A stretch of 64,000 nucleotides of DNA. It comes from Silene conica. Taxonomy: Eukaryota; Streptophyta; Magnoliopsida; Caryophyllales; Caryophyllaceae. Below, one piece after another: positions 43,212 to 53,991 of the stretch. The notes beneath the pieces are model-generated. The model did not search any database, was not told where the DNA came from, and saw only the letters and a list, made by a program, of their open reading frames with translations. The DNA is taken from positions 17,551,001-17,615,000 of the forward strand of contig CM055318.2 in the NCBI GenBank assembly GCA_029255685.2, written 5' to 3'. Both the position numbers and the translations under genes were made by a program. Within the stretch, counting starts at the first letter, position 1, and the number at the start of each line of letters is the position of its first letter.

Positions 43212-44877
43212 TTTAGTTATACAGCAGTTTTAATAAACGTGTTCTACACTGAAAAGAAGATAAAACAAAACCATATAAGCAACTTATTGTTGTGATTTAA
43301 GTCTATATTAAATTGAATTTAAACTCGTAGACTCATGCATTTATATAATTGATCTCCCTTAAGAATTATATAAACGATCCCAAGACTCAATTTCCGTATA
43401 TTGATAAGCCCACAGTTTGGCTAATTCCAATCGTTGGAACTCTTGGTCGATAGATTTCTGTATATCCTATCTATTAGTCCATCTCAGTCACTAGATAGTA
43501 TCGAGTGACCATGATGTTGAGATAAAATAAATCATCTGTTCCCACTTACCCGACGTAGAAGGGGTCATATTATGCCTACCGACGAAGAAGGGATTCATGG
43601 GAGGCTGATTTATAAAGACTAGTCTCAATTTTTGGTTATACGAGGAAGACCCCATCAAATTTTATTTATTCATATTAAGTGAACTAATATCTAGCATATG
43701 CGTGAATGAATTAAATAAAGTGATGGCTTTGCAATTGACATGTGACATCTGTATTGTCACAGAAAACTAACGCGTAACCTCTACATGAGTCAGTTTTCAG
43801 GCATGATATAGGTGGTTTGGTTTTAGGCGGAATATGATGCAAGCTATTATCGATGAATGCATAAAAAATAAATGCAATAAACGTAAATAAAAAGTCCTAG
43901 TGTGGCCTATCCTACCAAAATAAACATAAAACAACTTGGAATCCACCGTTGGACCCTAGAAGCTTGTCTTGATGTTCCATCTTGGTCCTTGCAGCGGGAG
44001 TGAGCATCCAGTCTCCGTCTTGTCTTTGGTCTTCACAAAATTACTGATTTAAATTACAAAAGTAGTCCTAGATACATTCTAATTTAAATACAAAAGTAAT
44101 TACATGGCAAAAACCCAAAACGGAGATTCAAGATCTCAAGATTACAAGCAAGACTGTGTCCCATCATTACGGTGACACAATCTTCTAAGGCCACACTAAG
44201 TTACAACCGTTTGCAAAATTAAATACGTTATTGAAAGCATTCATTAGACATTCAACAAGACGATAAATAAAATGCATCAACTAAATTAAAATTCATACAT
44301 GACATAATACTGTTATTATGATTAACAAATTTTTACTAAACCACCTTTTAGGATTAAAATTATGTGATTATACCGTTTTAACCACTTTAATTTTAATAAG
44401 TTTATAATCCTATTATTTTAAACCGTTTTAAAATAATATGTATCAAACAAGGGTGAACCGTTTCACAAAATTAATAATATACTATTTCCGTATATAGTAT
44501 ATTACTTAAGGCCATGTGAAAATAAAACATGTTATTTTCGGAAAATAAAAAAAAACGAGTCTGTTACAGGGGTGGTCTACCGACCCAATAAACAGGTCTA
44601 CCGACCACCTGACGAAAAAAAAAAAATTTTTTTTTTTTTTTTTTTTTTTTAAAGCAGAATGGTCGACCGACCCGAAAAACAGGTCGACCGACCACAAAAC
44701 ACGAAACCGAGTTTCTGAACACGATTTCTCACAAAAGATAAACTGTCGAAACAGAAAAACACGCAGGAGGCGGTCGACCGACCGCAACGGGGGGTCGATC
44801 GACCGACTTAGCGGCAGAAGACGATTTTTCAGGTTTTAAAACTTACGAAAAACACAAAGGTAAAATTTTCATGGCCT
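43212..44877 (-). other. C1 5' leader
   Basis: About 1.67 kb between primer site and Gag start, with no coding frame. It contains three paired 12-mer sites close to the primer site and an A12T24 tract at 44615-44650. The leader is the usual place of packaging and dimerisation signals. Confidence 0.75.
44574..44804. repeat. Three paired 12-mer sites in C1 leader
   Basis: GGTCTACCGACC at 44574 and 44595; GGTCGACCGACC at 44661 and 44682; GGTCGACCGACC at 44772 with GGTCGATCGACC at 44793. All three pairs are exactly 21 bp apart, as in the unrelated T1. They lie 75-305 bp from the primer site. Confidence 0.95.
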
Positions 44878-44890
44878 GGCTCTGATACCA
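44878..44890 (-). other. Primer binding site (tRNA-iMet) of C1
   Basis: TGGTATCAGAGCC on the minus strand, two bases inside the right (5') LTR. Confidence 0.93.
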
Positions 44891-44892
44891 CT

Positions 44893-45967
44893 TGTGGGGA
44901 ATAAAGCATGTATTCGCCCCAAACTTGCAGGATTATAATGAAACATACAATTGTGATTATAGTCATAAGTTAATTAAAAGCATGAAAAAGAAATCAACCT
45001 TTGGTCCTTTGTGCTTATGGCCTAAGAACAGGAATTAACACAAATTCCCTCCTATAACTTGCACCCAAGACTTAGAATGAGACGTGGCCGCGTGTGCTAG
45101 AAATCCTCTCCAACTGCCTTGCAATATTGGGAGAGCTATTTAGGTTTTAGATGTGAGATCTGAGGTTTTGGGAGAAGAAAGCTCTCAAAACCTAATTTTT
45201 CCTTGAGATTTGTTTAAACAGTGAAACAAGAGTCCCTGACATAAGGAGAGTCCTCCTCCTTATGTAGCTCTTTTGGCCGAAATTTTCAATAGGGTAGGAG
45301 TGGGCTTTCCCCTCTTACCTTATTCTAATTTGTGATTCGACCCATTTAGCTAAACTTTATTCGCGGGTTTTGTTTATAAATCGTATGCATGTTATCAGAT
45401 ATTAATGCAGTCGATGTATTAATAATGGTCTGATAAAATTACGATATTGTATAATTACCCAAATTAATATAACTGTTTATATTAATACGCGAATACAATA
45501 TTTAATTAAATATAACCGTTTATATTTAATTTTACGAATTAATCATGCAATCCGTATTAGCTAAAATTATTTAATCCGTATTAAATAATAATCTCAACAT
45601 CTTATTGACTAATTTAATAGTCAATACCTCTGACTAACTGTTTAGTCATATCCGGCATAAATGTGATTGTATTTTCATACCTTCACATCTCTCAAACGTG
45701 TCCTATAGGTGTGACGTATAGGGACCAGTTGATCACCGCCATCCGTATGACAATAACGTCAAACTTATCTAGCAAGCCAACCGGTATTGATAAACGTGGA
45801 TCAACTGGTAATAATACAAAAGTATGCCCTTGTGATCCTTAAAGAGATTTAATAAGTCATTGTACTTAATTGTCAAGGACACCAGCCCCAACAATCTCCC
45901 ACTTGTCCGTACAAGGGTATGTGCAATGACGTTATCACACTACATGTGGAGGACACAAGCTCCAACA
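44893..45967 (-). repeat. C1 5' LTR (right copy)
   Basis: 1075 bp, TGTGGGG...TCCAACA, followed by the TSD GTTAC. Confidence 0.95.
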
Positions 45968-45973
45968 GTTACA

Positions 45974-46131
45974 AACTCCCCCACTTAAAGAACACAACGT
46001 CCTCGTTGTGCCTCAAACTTGACCACAACCAGGGCCAGAATCCCCCCCCCCCCCCCCCCCGCTAGGTGTGTGACCCAGGTACTCCCGACCACAGGCTCAC
46101 CACACGGTCGCAGGGTCGCTCTGATACCAAC
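45974..46131 (-). other. Junction of gypsy 3' end and G1 leader, with C19 tract and G1 primer site
   Basis: In minus orientation: G1 primer site TGGTATCAGAGC (46118-46129), about 55 bp of leader, a run of 19 G (C on plus, 46042-46060), then ACAACGAGGACGTTGT (perfect 6-bp stem around AGGA), a polypurine tract CTTTAAGTGGGGGAG and the LTR of Y. The tract before an LTR marks the 3' end of an element, so two gypsy pieces meet within this short stretch. Confidence 0.7.
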
Positions 46132-46867
46132 TGTAAAACCCCTCGCGAAAGCGGAAATTTAAACATACAAAAGTACTAAAAATGCAGCGGAATTAAAACT
46201 TTTTAAAGTAAACTAAACGACATGCGAGAAGTCTTAAACTGAAACAGAAACTGAAACTGGAATAAAACCAAAATAGATAAGTAACAGTTCTAAGTACTGA
46301 AATGAAATATGTACACAGCCTGGGATGGAACATCCCTACAGGCACCAAAACGTAAAGTATGAAAGTCTAAGAGTTTAGCTAGGCGATATAAGGTATGTCA
46401 TATGATGACAGCAGGATCATCACTCGCTAGCCCTCTCGTGAACCCATCTCCAACCAGCATGTACCTACATACATGAAAACATGTACGCCACAATCAGTGG
46501 GGAGTGACTAGAGTTCTCCTAGCCACCTTTTGTGACAACACGTAACACATAAAACAATACAGAATACTCCGACATAAATCAACATGTGAAGCATAAACAT
46601 CTCATCAATTGATCTCATATTAACATGCCAACTCTAGTGCACGGCTCTCAACCAACTTCATAAACCGTTAGGAAGGAGAGCCGGTTTCCCTACTGGTTAC
46701 CCAGTCGGGGGGTCTTTCAATCCAACTATTTATGAAACCGAACTAAGAGTCACCCAATGCCTTGGATGATCAAACATAACTCAAACAAATATACATTTAC
46801 TCATCATTATCAATATCTAGATCTGACACGTACCAACTCCAGGCAAGCAGATAAATTCAGCAAATAA

Positions 46868-47429
46868 AAGGTTCAGCGGTCAACTTAAGACATAACCTAA
46901 TACCAAATCAATCAGCAAGTGTAAAGGTTCAGCGGTCAACTTAAGACATAACCTAAACACCAAAACATTCAGCAAGCAAGGACTCAGAGGCCAACTCAAG
47001 GCATGGACCTGCCAATCAGCAAGACACTAGACTCAGCGGCCAACTTAAGGCATAGACTAGCATCCAAAAGTAAAGGACTCAGAGGCCAGCTTAAGGCATG
47101 TCCCTTCACCACATCGCAAGGTCCTAAACTCAGAGGCCAGCTTAAGGCATGTTCTAGCACCAAACATCTGCACCCCGGGCAAGGTGTCAGTTCCTTAGCT
47201 ACCCCGTTGTGCAGCTGCTCTACTCGTCAGACTCAAAGGCCAACTTAAGGCATGTTCCAACGCGATCACTATCACACATGTCTGAACTCAGAGGCCAGCT
47301 TAAGGCATGTCCCAGACACGACAAACATACACATATAGGGCTCAGAGGCCAGCTTAAGGCATATCCCCATATATGACAATCAACTCACGTATTAAGTTCA
47401 GAGGCCAGCTTAAGGCATAACTTAATACG
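46868..47429. repeat. Array of conserved 20-nt segments with inverted flanks (right LTR)
   Basis: Same array as 1470-2031, with the perfect CGTATTAAGTT / AACTTAATACG arms starting at 47388. Small differences include GACAT versus GGCAT in one unit. Confidence 0.85.
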
Positions 47430-47723
47430 CATCAATACAATGTCAACCAAAGTCTATGAACTAATCTATAGTTCTATTTTTCTTAACTCCTAATCAACAC
47501 TTAATTGACCCCGGGAACTAAGTTGAGGGAGAGCCGGTTTCCCTTTCGGTTACCCGACCGGGGGGTCTCTATCCTTACTCCATTCCCGAACCCAATATAA
47601 TGTTGCCCATCCTCCGGGGACCTCAAATATATATCACGGGTATACAAAACGAGTTTTAATCAAAACCGATTAACCGTTTAAAAGTTACGACGATTTACAA
47701 TTTCAAAATTTGCTTACAGGGGT

Positions 47724-48107
47724 CCCCAGCCGGTCGGCAGGCAGCCAGTCGGCCGGCTGGTGACCTCCTCAGCCTTCCCTTCACTTTAAAAACCAAGAAC
47801 ACAAAAGGGCTCCCAGCCGGTCGGCAGGCAGCCGGTCGGCCGGCTGGGAAGACCTTCCCCTAGCCTTTACAATCTCGTAACCAACCCACAAGCACTCCCA
47901 GCCGGCTGGCAGGCGGCCGGTCTGCCGGCTGGGCTCCCCTTCTATCCTATATTCTTCGGAAACCCACTATGCAAAAATGACTACCAGCCGGTTGGCAGGC
48001 AGCCGGTCGGCCGGCTGGCAGTCCAAGGCCAACATTCACAAAATTTTACGAAAACACACAAATGCTCTCCCAGCCGGTCGACCGGCGGCCGGTCGGTCGA
48101 CCGGCTC
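47724..48107. repeat. Five GC-rich hairpin clusters (right LTR)
   Basis: Clusters begin near 47726, 47813, 47897, 47983 and 48070. The last has perfect 13-bp arms, AGCCGGTCGACCG with CGGTCGACCGGCT, and contains GGTCGACC. Confidence 0.88.
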
Positions 48108-49063
48108 AGAGAGCCTGTCCGTAAAAACGCATTTTTCAGCTTGTTTGAAAACATCACAATTCGACATGTAAACTTCAAAAATCGCTACAAGCATCATTTG
48201 TCCAATAATATGAACATCAAATATCACTATCCTACCAGCATACAAATCCCATAAAAATCCTCAAATGATTATATCGAATATCCGTCGCAAAATGGGTAAA
48301 TTTCCGAAAAACAACTTATGATCTTATGAACAACAACAAGCATCAATTCATCACCAACAAACATTCCTAAACATGTTACTAAGTCCTTTGATCAATATAC
48401 ATCAACAAAAACAGAAACCAACACAAGAATCACAACAACATGCTAATATTCACACAAAGGCCGAGTTTCTCATTATCGTCACCTTTCAAGCTAATCCGGC
48501 TAAAGATCCTCCTCAACTATGTAGCTATCGACCTCTGGATCGTCTAAGCCAACACCTACAAACATAGAAAACGGATTTTAAGCACTTAAAACGGAATTAA
48601 GAGAAAACAGTCCAATTTTCGAGTTTAAGGATTTACGAAAAGAAAGTGATAGATGGCTTGGAAATCGAATGAGGATTCCGAAAATGTCGTTGTTACCTGG
48701 ATTCGAGTACCGGATGATGAAGAAAAGCTCAAAAGAAATCCTTAGAAATGGAGGTTTATGAGAGTTTGGTTTTACTGTAAAAATGAAATGTTGAGGAAGA
48801 TGAATGTCGACACTTTATTTAAGTAGGGTACATGTGAGGTGTCCTTTCCGTATTAAAAGAACGGGTCGGATTATTAGAACGGATATTTAAGTCGGATATT
48901 TAAATGTTGCCAAGTTTGTATTCGTCTTAAGGACTTGAGGTTCTTAAGACGGATCTTACTTATTAAATTAAAATCTTCCGAATTAATTATTAAAATATTA
49001 TTTTATTACGTAAAATAATTTAAAACGATTAAATTAGATTTTACGAAAATACGGGCTGTTACA

Positions 49064-49068
49064 TAACC
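49064..49068. repeat. Target-site duplication TAACC of G1 (right)
   Basis: Repeats 728-732; the next base resumes the C0 pol pseudogene. Confidence 0.9.
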
Positions 49069-51102
49069 TAATTGCGATCTGCAATCATCCTTTTCAGTCT
49101 GGAAACTAGCATCAGTGTAACCCTTTACACTGAGTCATCATCTCCACCATAAACTAAGAAGTGATCCTTAGTCCGATTAAGGTACTTGAGAATATTCTTA
49201 ACTGCTGTCCAATGTGCTTCTCCTGGATTGGACTGATATCTACTTGATGCACTCAATACATAAGAGACATTCGGCCTAGTAAATATCATGGCATACATAA
49301 TATTACATATCGCAGAAGCATAGGGAATATTAGCCATACGCTTTTGCTCATCAGGCTTTGAGCAATGTTTCTTGCTAAGCGTAATACCATGAGATATGGG
49401 AAGAAAACCCTTTTTAGAATTTTGCATATTGAACCTACTTAGTACTTTATCAATATAAGTACATTGGCTAAGCCCAATCATCCTCTTAGACCTATCCCTA
49501 TAGATCTTGATTCTCAATATGTATTGTGCCTCACCTAGATCTTTCATTGAGAAATTCTTTCCCAACCAAGTCTTGGCAGACTCTAGCATAGGTATATATC
49601 ATTCCCAATGAGTAGTATGTCATCCACATACAAGATCAAGAACACTACTTTACTCCCACTGAGTTTCTTGTATACACAATACTCATCCCGTTTCTAATGA
49701 AGCCAAACTCTTTGACTACTTGATTGAAACGTTTGTTCCAGCTCCTAGATGTCTGCTTAAGCCCATAAATGGACTTCTTGAGCTTGCATACCTTTCCAAC
49801 TTGCTTGAGATCCTCAAAACCCTCAGGTTGTGTCATATACACATCATCCTCCAAAATCCCATTAAGGAAGGCGATTTTGACGTCCATCTGCCACATTTCA
49901 TAGTCATAAAATGTTGCAATGGCTAGGAGAATCCTTATGGACTTAAGCATTGCCACTGGTGAAAAGGTTTCATCATAGTTAACTTCTTGTACTTGAGTGA
50001 ATCCTTTTGCAACCAGTCTTGAAAACGCTAGGTTTTCCATCCATGTCAGTTTTTATTTTAAAAACCCATTTGTTCTTAATAGCTCTTGCGCCATCAGACA
50101 AATAAACCAAATTCCAAACTTGATATTCATACATGGAGTCCATTTCAGATTTCACGGCTTCAAGCCACTTTCCGGAATCTGGACTTGTTAAAGCTTGTTT
50201 GTAGGTACTTGGTTCATCACTTTCCAAAAGGAGAATTTCATTTCCATCAGTCACGAGTAAATTTAATTTATCTGGTTGACGGATTTCCCTACTTGACCTT
50301 CATAGAGCCGGAACCATATCTTAAGTCTCTTCAACATTTTGAAAAACATCGGATATTATAGATAATTCTTGTTCTTCCTGACTTTCAGTAGACATGGAAC
50401 ATCTTGTGGCTCCTGAACTTCATTAAGTTCAATTTTACTCCCACTCTTTCTTTTAGAAAGGAAGTCCCTTTCTAGGAAGAAAGCATTCCGAGCCACAACC
50501 ACTTTGTTCTCGGTTTTATTATAGAAGTAATAGCCCTTTGTTTCTTTAGGATAACCTACAAAGAAACATTTGTCAGACTTGGGTGCAAGCTTATCTAAAA
50601 GAAGACGTTTCACATAAGCTTCACAACCCCAAATCTTTAGAAAAGATAAATTTGGAACTCTTCCTCTCCATATCTCATATGGTGTCTTTTCCACAGCTTT
50701 AGACGGTGTCGGTTAAGTTTGAGAGATGCAGTTTGAAGTGCAAAACCCCAAAAGCTAATAGGAAGATCAGCCTCACTCATCATCGATCGAACCATATCCA
50801 ATAATGTTCGCTTTTTCCTTTCAGATACATCATTCCATTGAGGTGTGTCAGGTGGAGTCAGTTGTGAAAGAATTCCACAACCCTTCAGATGATCATCAAA
50901 CTCTTGGCTCAAGTATTCACCACCTCGATCAGATCGAAGTGCTTTTATTGTCTTGCCAAGTTGGTTTTGAACTTCATTCTGATATTCCTTGAACTTTTCA
51001 AAAGATTCAGACTTGTGACGCATCAAATAGACATAACCATATCTACTTAGATCGTCAATGAATGTTATGAAGTAACCGTATCCACCCCTAGCACCAGTAC
51101 TC

Positions 51103-51103
<1 letters not shown>
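49069..51103 (-). pseudogene. Copia integrase-RT-RNase H remnant (C0, 5' part)
   Basis: Decayed minus-strand copia pol. Integrase core around 50640-51100 (FITFIDDLSRYGYVY, RSDRGGEY, VSERKKRTLL), then WGCEAYVKR and the linker (50356-50694). RT start TYKQALTSPDSGKWLEAVKSEM (about 50200), ARLVAKGFTQ-like and DVKIAFLNG (about 49880), RT end and start of RNase H (49125-49589). Several frameshifts and stops divide it into five frames. Its 3' end is at 307-732. The 5' side stops at an ATA repeat at 51103; gag and protease are gone. Confidence 0.9.

Positions 51104-51146
<43 letters not shown>
51103..51146. repeat. (ATA)n microsatellite
   Basis: About 14 ATA units that start exactly where the C0 integrase sequence stops. 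Confidence 0.9.
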
Positions 51147-51147
<1 letters not shown>

Positions 51148-51159
51148 TGGGATGTACTT

Positions 51160-51360
51160 AATAAAGTTGAGCTGAACTGAACTGAAATGAATTAAATGAA
51201 GCTGAGCTGAGCTGAGCTGAGCTGAGCTGAACTGAAATGAAATGAACTGAACAGAATGAAGCTGATCGAGCTGAACTGAACTGAACTGAACTGAACTGAA
51301 CTGAGCTGAATTGAACTGAACTGAACTGAAAAGAGATGAGCTGAACTGAAACGAGCTGAA
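51160..51360. repeat. CTGAA/CTGAG pentamer satellite
   Basis: Irregular tandem pentamers (CTGAA, CTGAG and variants) over about 200 bp. The flank AAAGAACAGGGCC at about 51371 resembles a transposon terminal repeat, so this may be the inside of a DNA element whose other end I could not find. Confidence 0.75.
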
Positions 51361-52184
51361 AATAAGTCAGAAAGAACAGGGCCTAAATCTAAGATCCAAT
51401 CTTCAAGGTCTTCAAAACTTGAAATTATATAGTTTTCAGTTTAGTTCCACCTCAAACCAGGATACATAAAATACAAGTCTTGTGAAAATAAAACTATAGG
51501 ACTAAAATACTTAAAATTACATCAAATAGACGGAGCGCAGTCCATAAACCAAATGAAATAAAATTAAAACATAATTAAAATTACAACCAATAGACGGTGC
51601 GCAGTCGGTACACCAACCTAAAGCATTCACCTATGACCATACTAGTAACTAACAATCATATTCAAAATTCACTTATTTCCAAAATAAGTGACAGATGCAA
51701 TATTATATACATAATTAACGATTAACAATATATATTAAACGAAATGCAATAAAATAAATTATTTAACTAAAATGCATAACTTAAAATAAATTGCAAGTAT
51801 AATTATCCTAATAAAGAAAAATAAAAGGATGACTAAGACAAAAAATATAAATTATTATGGAAAAATAACAAACTAATAATTTTTAAACGTAAAAGTGTCT
51901 GTAAATCAATAAAGACGATCGAAATTGGCCTAAAAACGCAGAACCTGGAAAGCAGTCTTGTTTAGAATGCCGTTTACACTCGAAAAACACTACTAAAACG
52001 TTAAAATCCGACATTTCAACTACTGAACAATAATTTTTCGTGCGATTCGATATTTACTCGTTTAATCATATTAAACTTGCAACACTAACTACAATAATTT
52101 ACAGCGCACAAAAGGACTATAAGATTTAACCATTGAATCATTAAGAAAACGAAATTAAAAAAAAACAAAATCTAAAACTGCTTG
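51361..52184. other. AT-rich non-coding
   Basis: No gene seen. A short duplication containing ATAGACGG-GCGCAGT is present near 51525 and 51590. Confidence 0.5.
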
Positions 52185-52259
52185 AACCAGATTTAGAAAA
52201 CCATTTTCTAATCTTTTTTTGCGGGGAAAAGATTAGAAAATGGTTTTCTAAATCTGGTT
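52185..52259. repeat. Perfect 33-bp inverted repeat (hairpin)
   Basis: Arms at 52185-52217 and 52227-52259 are exact reverse complements around a 9-nt loop TTTGCGGGG. Pairing stops abruptly on the outside. Could be a recent foldback, a MITE remnant or a small-RNA precursor. Confidence 0.9.
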
Positions 52260-52311
52260 AAAACACTAAATACACATGAATCATACTAATTGAACTACAG
52301 CTGACAAATAA

Positions 52312-52745
52312 TGACATGACACGAAAACACGGCACGAACCCGACACGAACCCGACACGAAATTAGCGGTTTGGGTTGAGGCTTAATGACCCATTTATGTA
52401 AGTGGGTCGACACGAACATGACACGATATTTAATTGGGTCGGGTTTGGGTTGAGTTCTTTAAACACGAACCCGACACGAATGACCTGTTTACTAAATTAA
52501 TCCTAATTTTTTTATCCCCCATCACATAAATATACTTAAACTTTCCAAATATGGACATGACACGAAAACACGACACGAACCCGACACGAAATTAACGGGG
52601 GTTAGGGTTGAGGCTTGATGACCCATTTATCTAAGTGGGTCGACACGAACACGACACAAATTTAATTGGGTCGGATTTGGTTCGAGGTTTTGTGACCCAT
52701 TTACATGTGACATGAACACGAACCCGACACGATCCGATCTGTTTG
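52312..52745. repeat. Two copies of a GACACGAA-rich dispersed repeat
   Basis: Copies near 52313-52495 and 52553-52744, about 241 bp apart, each with short tandem CACGAACCCGA words at both ends and GACCCATTTA..AAGTGGGTCGACACGAA in the middle. The ends are roughly inverted. Probably a miniature DNA element, duplicated. Confidence 0.6.
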
Positions 52746-52965
52746 CCAGGTCTAAATTGAACCATATGCAAAAAAAACCCACATGTATATAATCATTGAT
52801 TGATTAATACACATATATAAAACATATTGATATTATTAATTTCAAATATCAAGTAGAAAAAACTTTTTTCTAGCCCGATTTCACGTACGACTCATTTAAT
52901 TGAATGATACGTGAAATTATACAAGTAGTCAATCATCATATTGATTAATACATGTATGTAATATT

Positions 52966-52978
52966 GGCTCTGATACCA
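52966..52978 (-). other. Primer binding site (tRNA-iMet) next to a lone LTR
   Basis: TGGTATCAGAGCC on the minus strand, two bases from the TGAAGTAA end of the LTR at 52981. Confidence 0.8.
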
Positions 52979-52980
52979 TT

Positions 52981-53695
52981 TGAAGTAAAAAATAGATCTA
53001 ATAAGGCAGAATAAACAAACTACTTTGTTTCTTATTAGAAAATAAAGATCGTAATATTGCAAAAGTATGAATCAATAATACCTTATAAATTAGGGTTAAC
53101 AAATTGTACAAATACAATTGTTATTGTGGCTCCGTCTTGAGATAGAACCCTCTATCGATAGTCCACGTAGTGATGATTGAGAATAGATGCTAGTCTAATA
53201 CCTTTTGTGTGAGATTTTATTGTGGTGTTTTGTTCAAAGAGAAAAGAAAGAAACACATTTTTTCCCTTCAATTCAGTTTAAGGTGCAGTTAGTCAGAGAG
53301 AATAAGGTGATCTAATATACACCTTTTATCCCATTCAATCACATAAGACAAGAGATCTCATCATTTCCTCAATTAAGGCAAGCAAATAATATATTCCAAA
53401 TCATTCTTATTTGTTTCCTTCATAACCGTACCATATTCATATAATATCATACCATATGATGTTATAATTATACTACTAATTATATATCAAATATAATAAT
53501 TAGTTATTCCACATAAATATCTCGACATATCTCAATTGTCGCTAACTTGTATGACCCAATACGGTCAGTTTAATATAGTAGTAAATTAACATATTAATTT
53601 ACGGATCATAATTGGTCTATAGCAAGACACAATCACCTAAATTTAACTGACAGTTTCTCACAATAAATTGTGGAATTGTTCGGACATTCCCAACA
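52981..53695 (-). repeat. Lone copia-type LTR
   Basis: 715 bp bounded by TGAAGTAA and CATTCCCAACA (TG...CA) with a primer site on its left, so it is a 5' LTR of a minus-strand element. C0 is also minus-strand and lies to the left, so this may be the 5' LTR of C0 with gag replaced by later repeats. The partner LTR is not in the window. Confidence 0.6.
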
Positions 53696-53991
53696 TTATA
53701 TTGATTATATATTGGAAAGCGATTTTTTTATCGTGTAGTCTAACGACATATATTAATAAACTTAGTATTAGAGCGTGTTAGAAATATTAGGAGATAATAT
53801 TAGAATTCTCTAATACTCGTATGGAAAAATTTGAAAGGTAGTCTCATTAATTATTGTAAAAATAATTTAAATTTATATTTCATTTTTTGAGATTAACTTG
53901 TAAATGTTTTTATATTAATGTAAAGTACAAGCTAGAAAAAATGATAATTCGACAAGAATACAAAACAATATTCCGTACTCTGTATTATTTA
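53696..53991. other. AT-rich non-coding
   Basis: No feature recognised between the lone LTR and the next MITE. Confidence 0.5.

Larger units (their letters stand above)
38685..45967 (-). mobile_element. C1, Ty1/copia element with inverted integrase segment
   Basis: A 7283-bp element with two 1075-bp LTRs (TGTGGGG...CCAACA), the TSD GTTAC, an iMet primer site at 44878-44890 and a polypurine tract at 39760-39770. Gag and RNase H read on the minus strand but the pre-integrase/integrase block between them reads on the plus strand. RT, protease and the end of Gag are missing. LTRs differ at about four visible bases, so the insertion is recent. The ends are intact, so the damaged form may have moved with borrowed enzymes. 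Confidence 0.93.
733..49063 (-). mobile_element. G1, Ty3/gypsy-like LTR retrotransposon with nested insertions
   Basis: The element is bounded by TG...CA ends and the TSD TAACC. In minus orientation the 5' LTR is the right copy (46132-49063) and the 3' LTR is the left copy (733-3417, 14925-14940 and 34446-34694, broken by S1 and S2). The primer site complementary to initiator tRNA-Met is at 46118-46129. Without the later insertions it would be about 10 kb, of which almost 6 kb is LTR. Its interior is mosaic: a short leader, a 19-C run, the end of another gypsy, a 205-bp LTR, and a gag-pol core truncated in integrase. It may therefore be a chimera or a non-autonomous carrier. Confidence 0.85.
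46132..49063 (-). repeat. G1 5' LTR (right copy, uninterrupted)
   Basis: 2932 bp, TGTAAAACC...GGGCTGTTACA, followed by the TSD TAACC. It shows what the left LTR looked like before S1 and S2, and carries both structured arrays. Divergence from the left copy is clearly larger than between the LTRs of S1, T1 or C1, so G1 is older. Confidence 0.92.
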
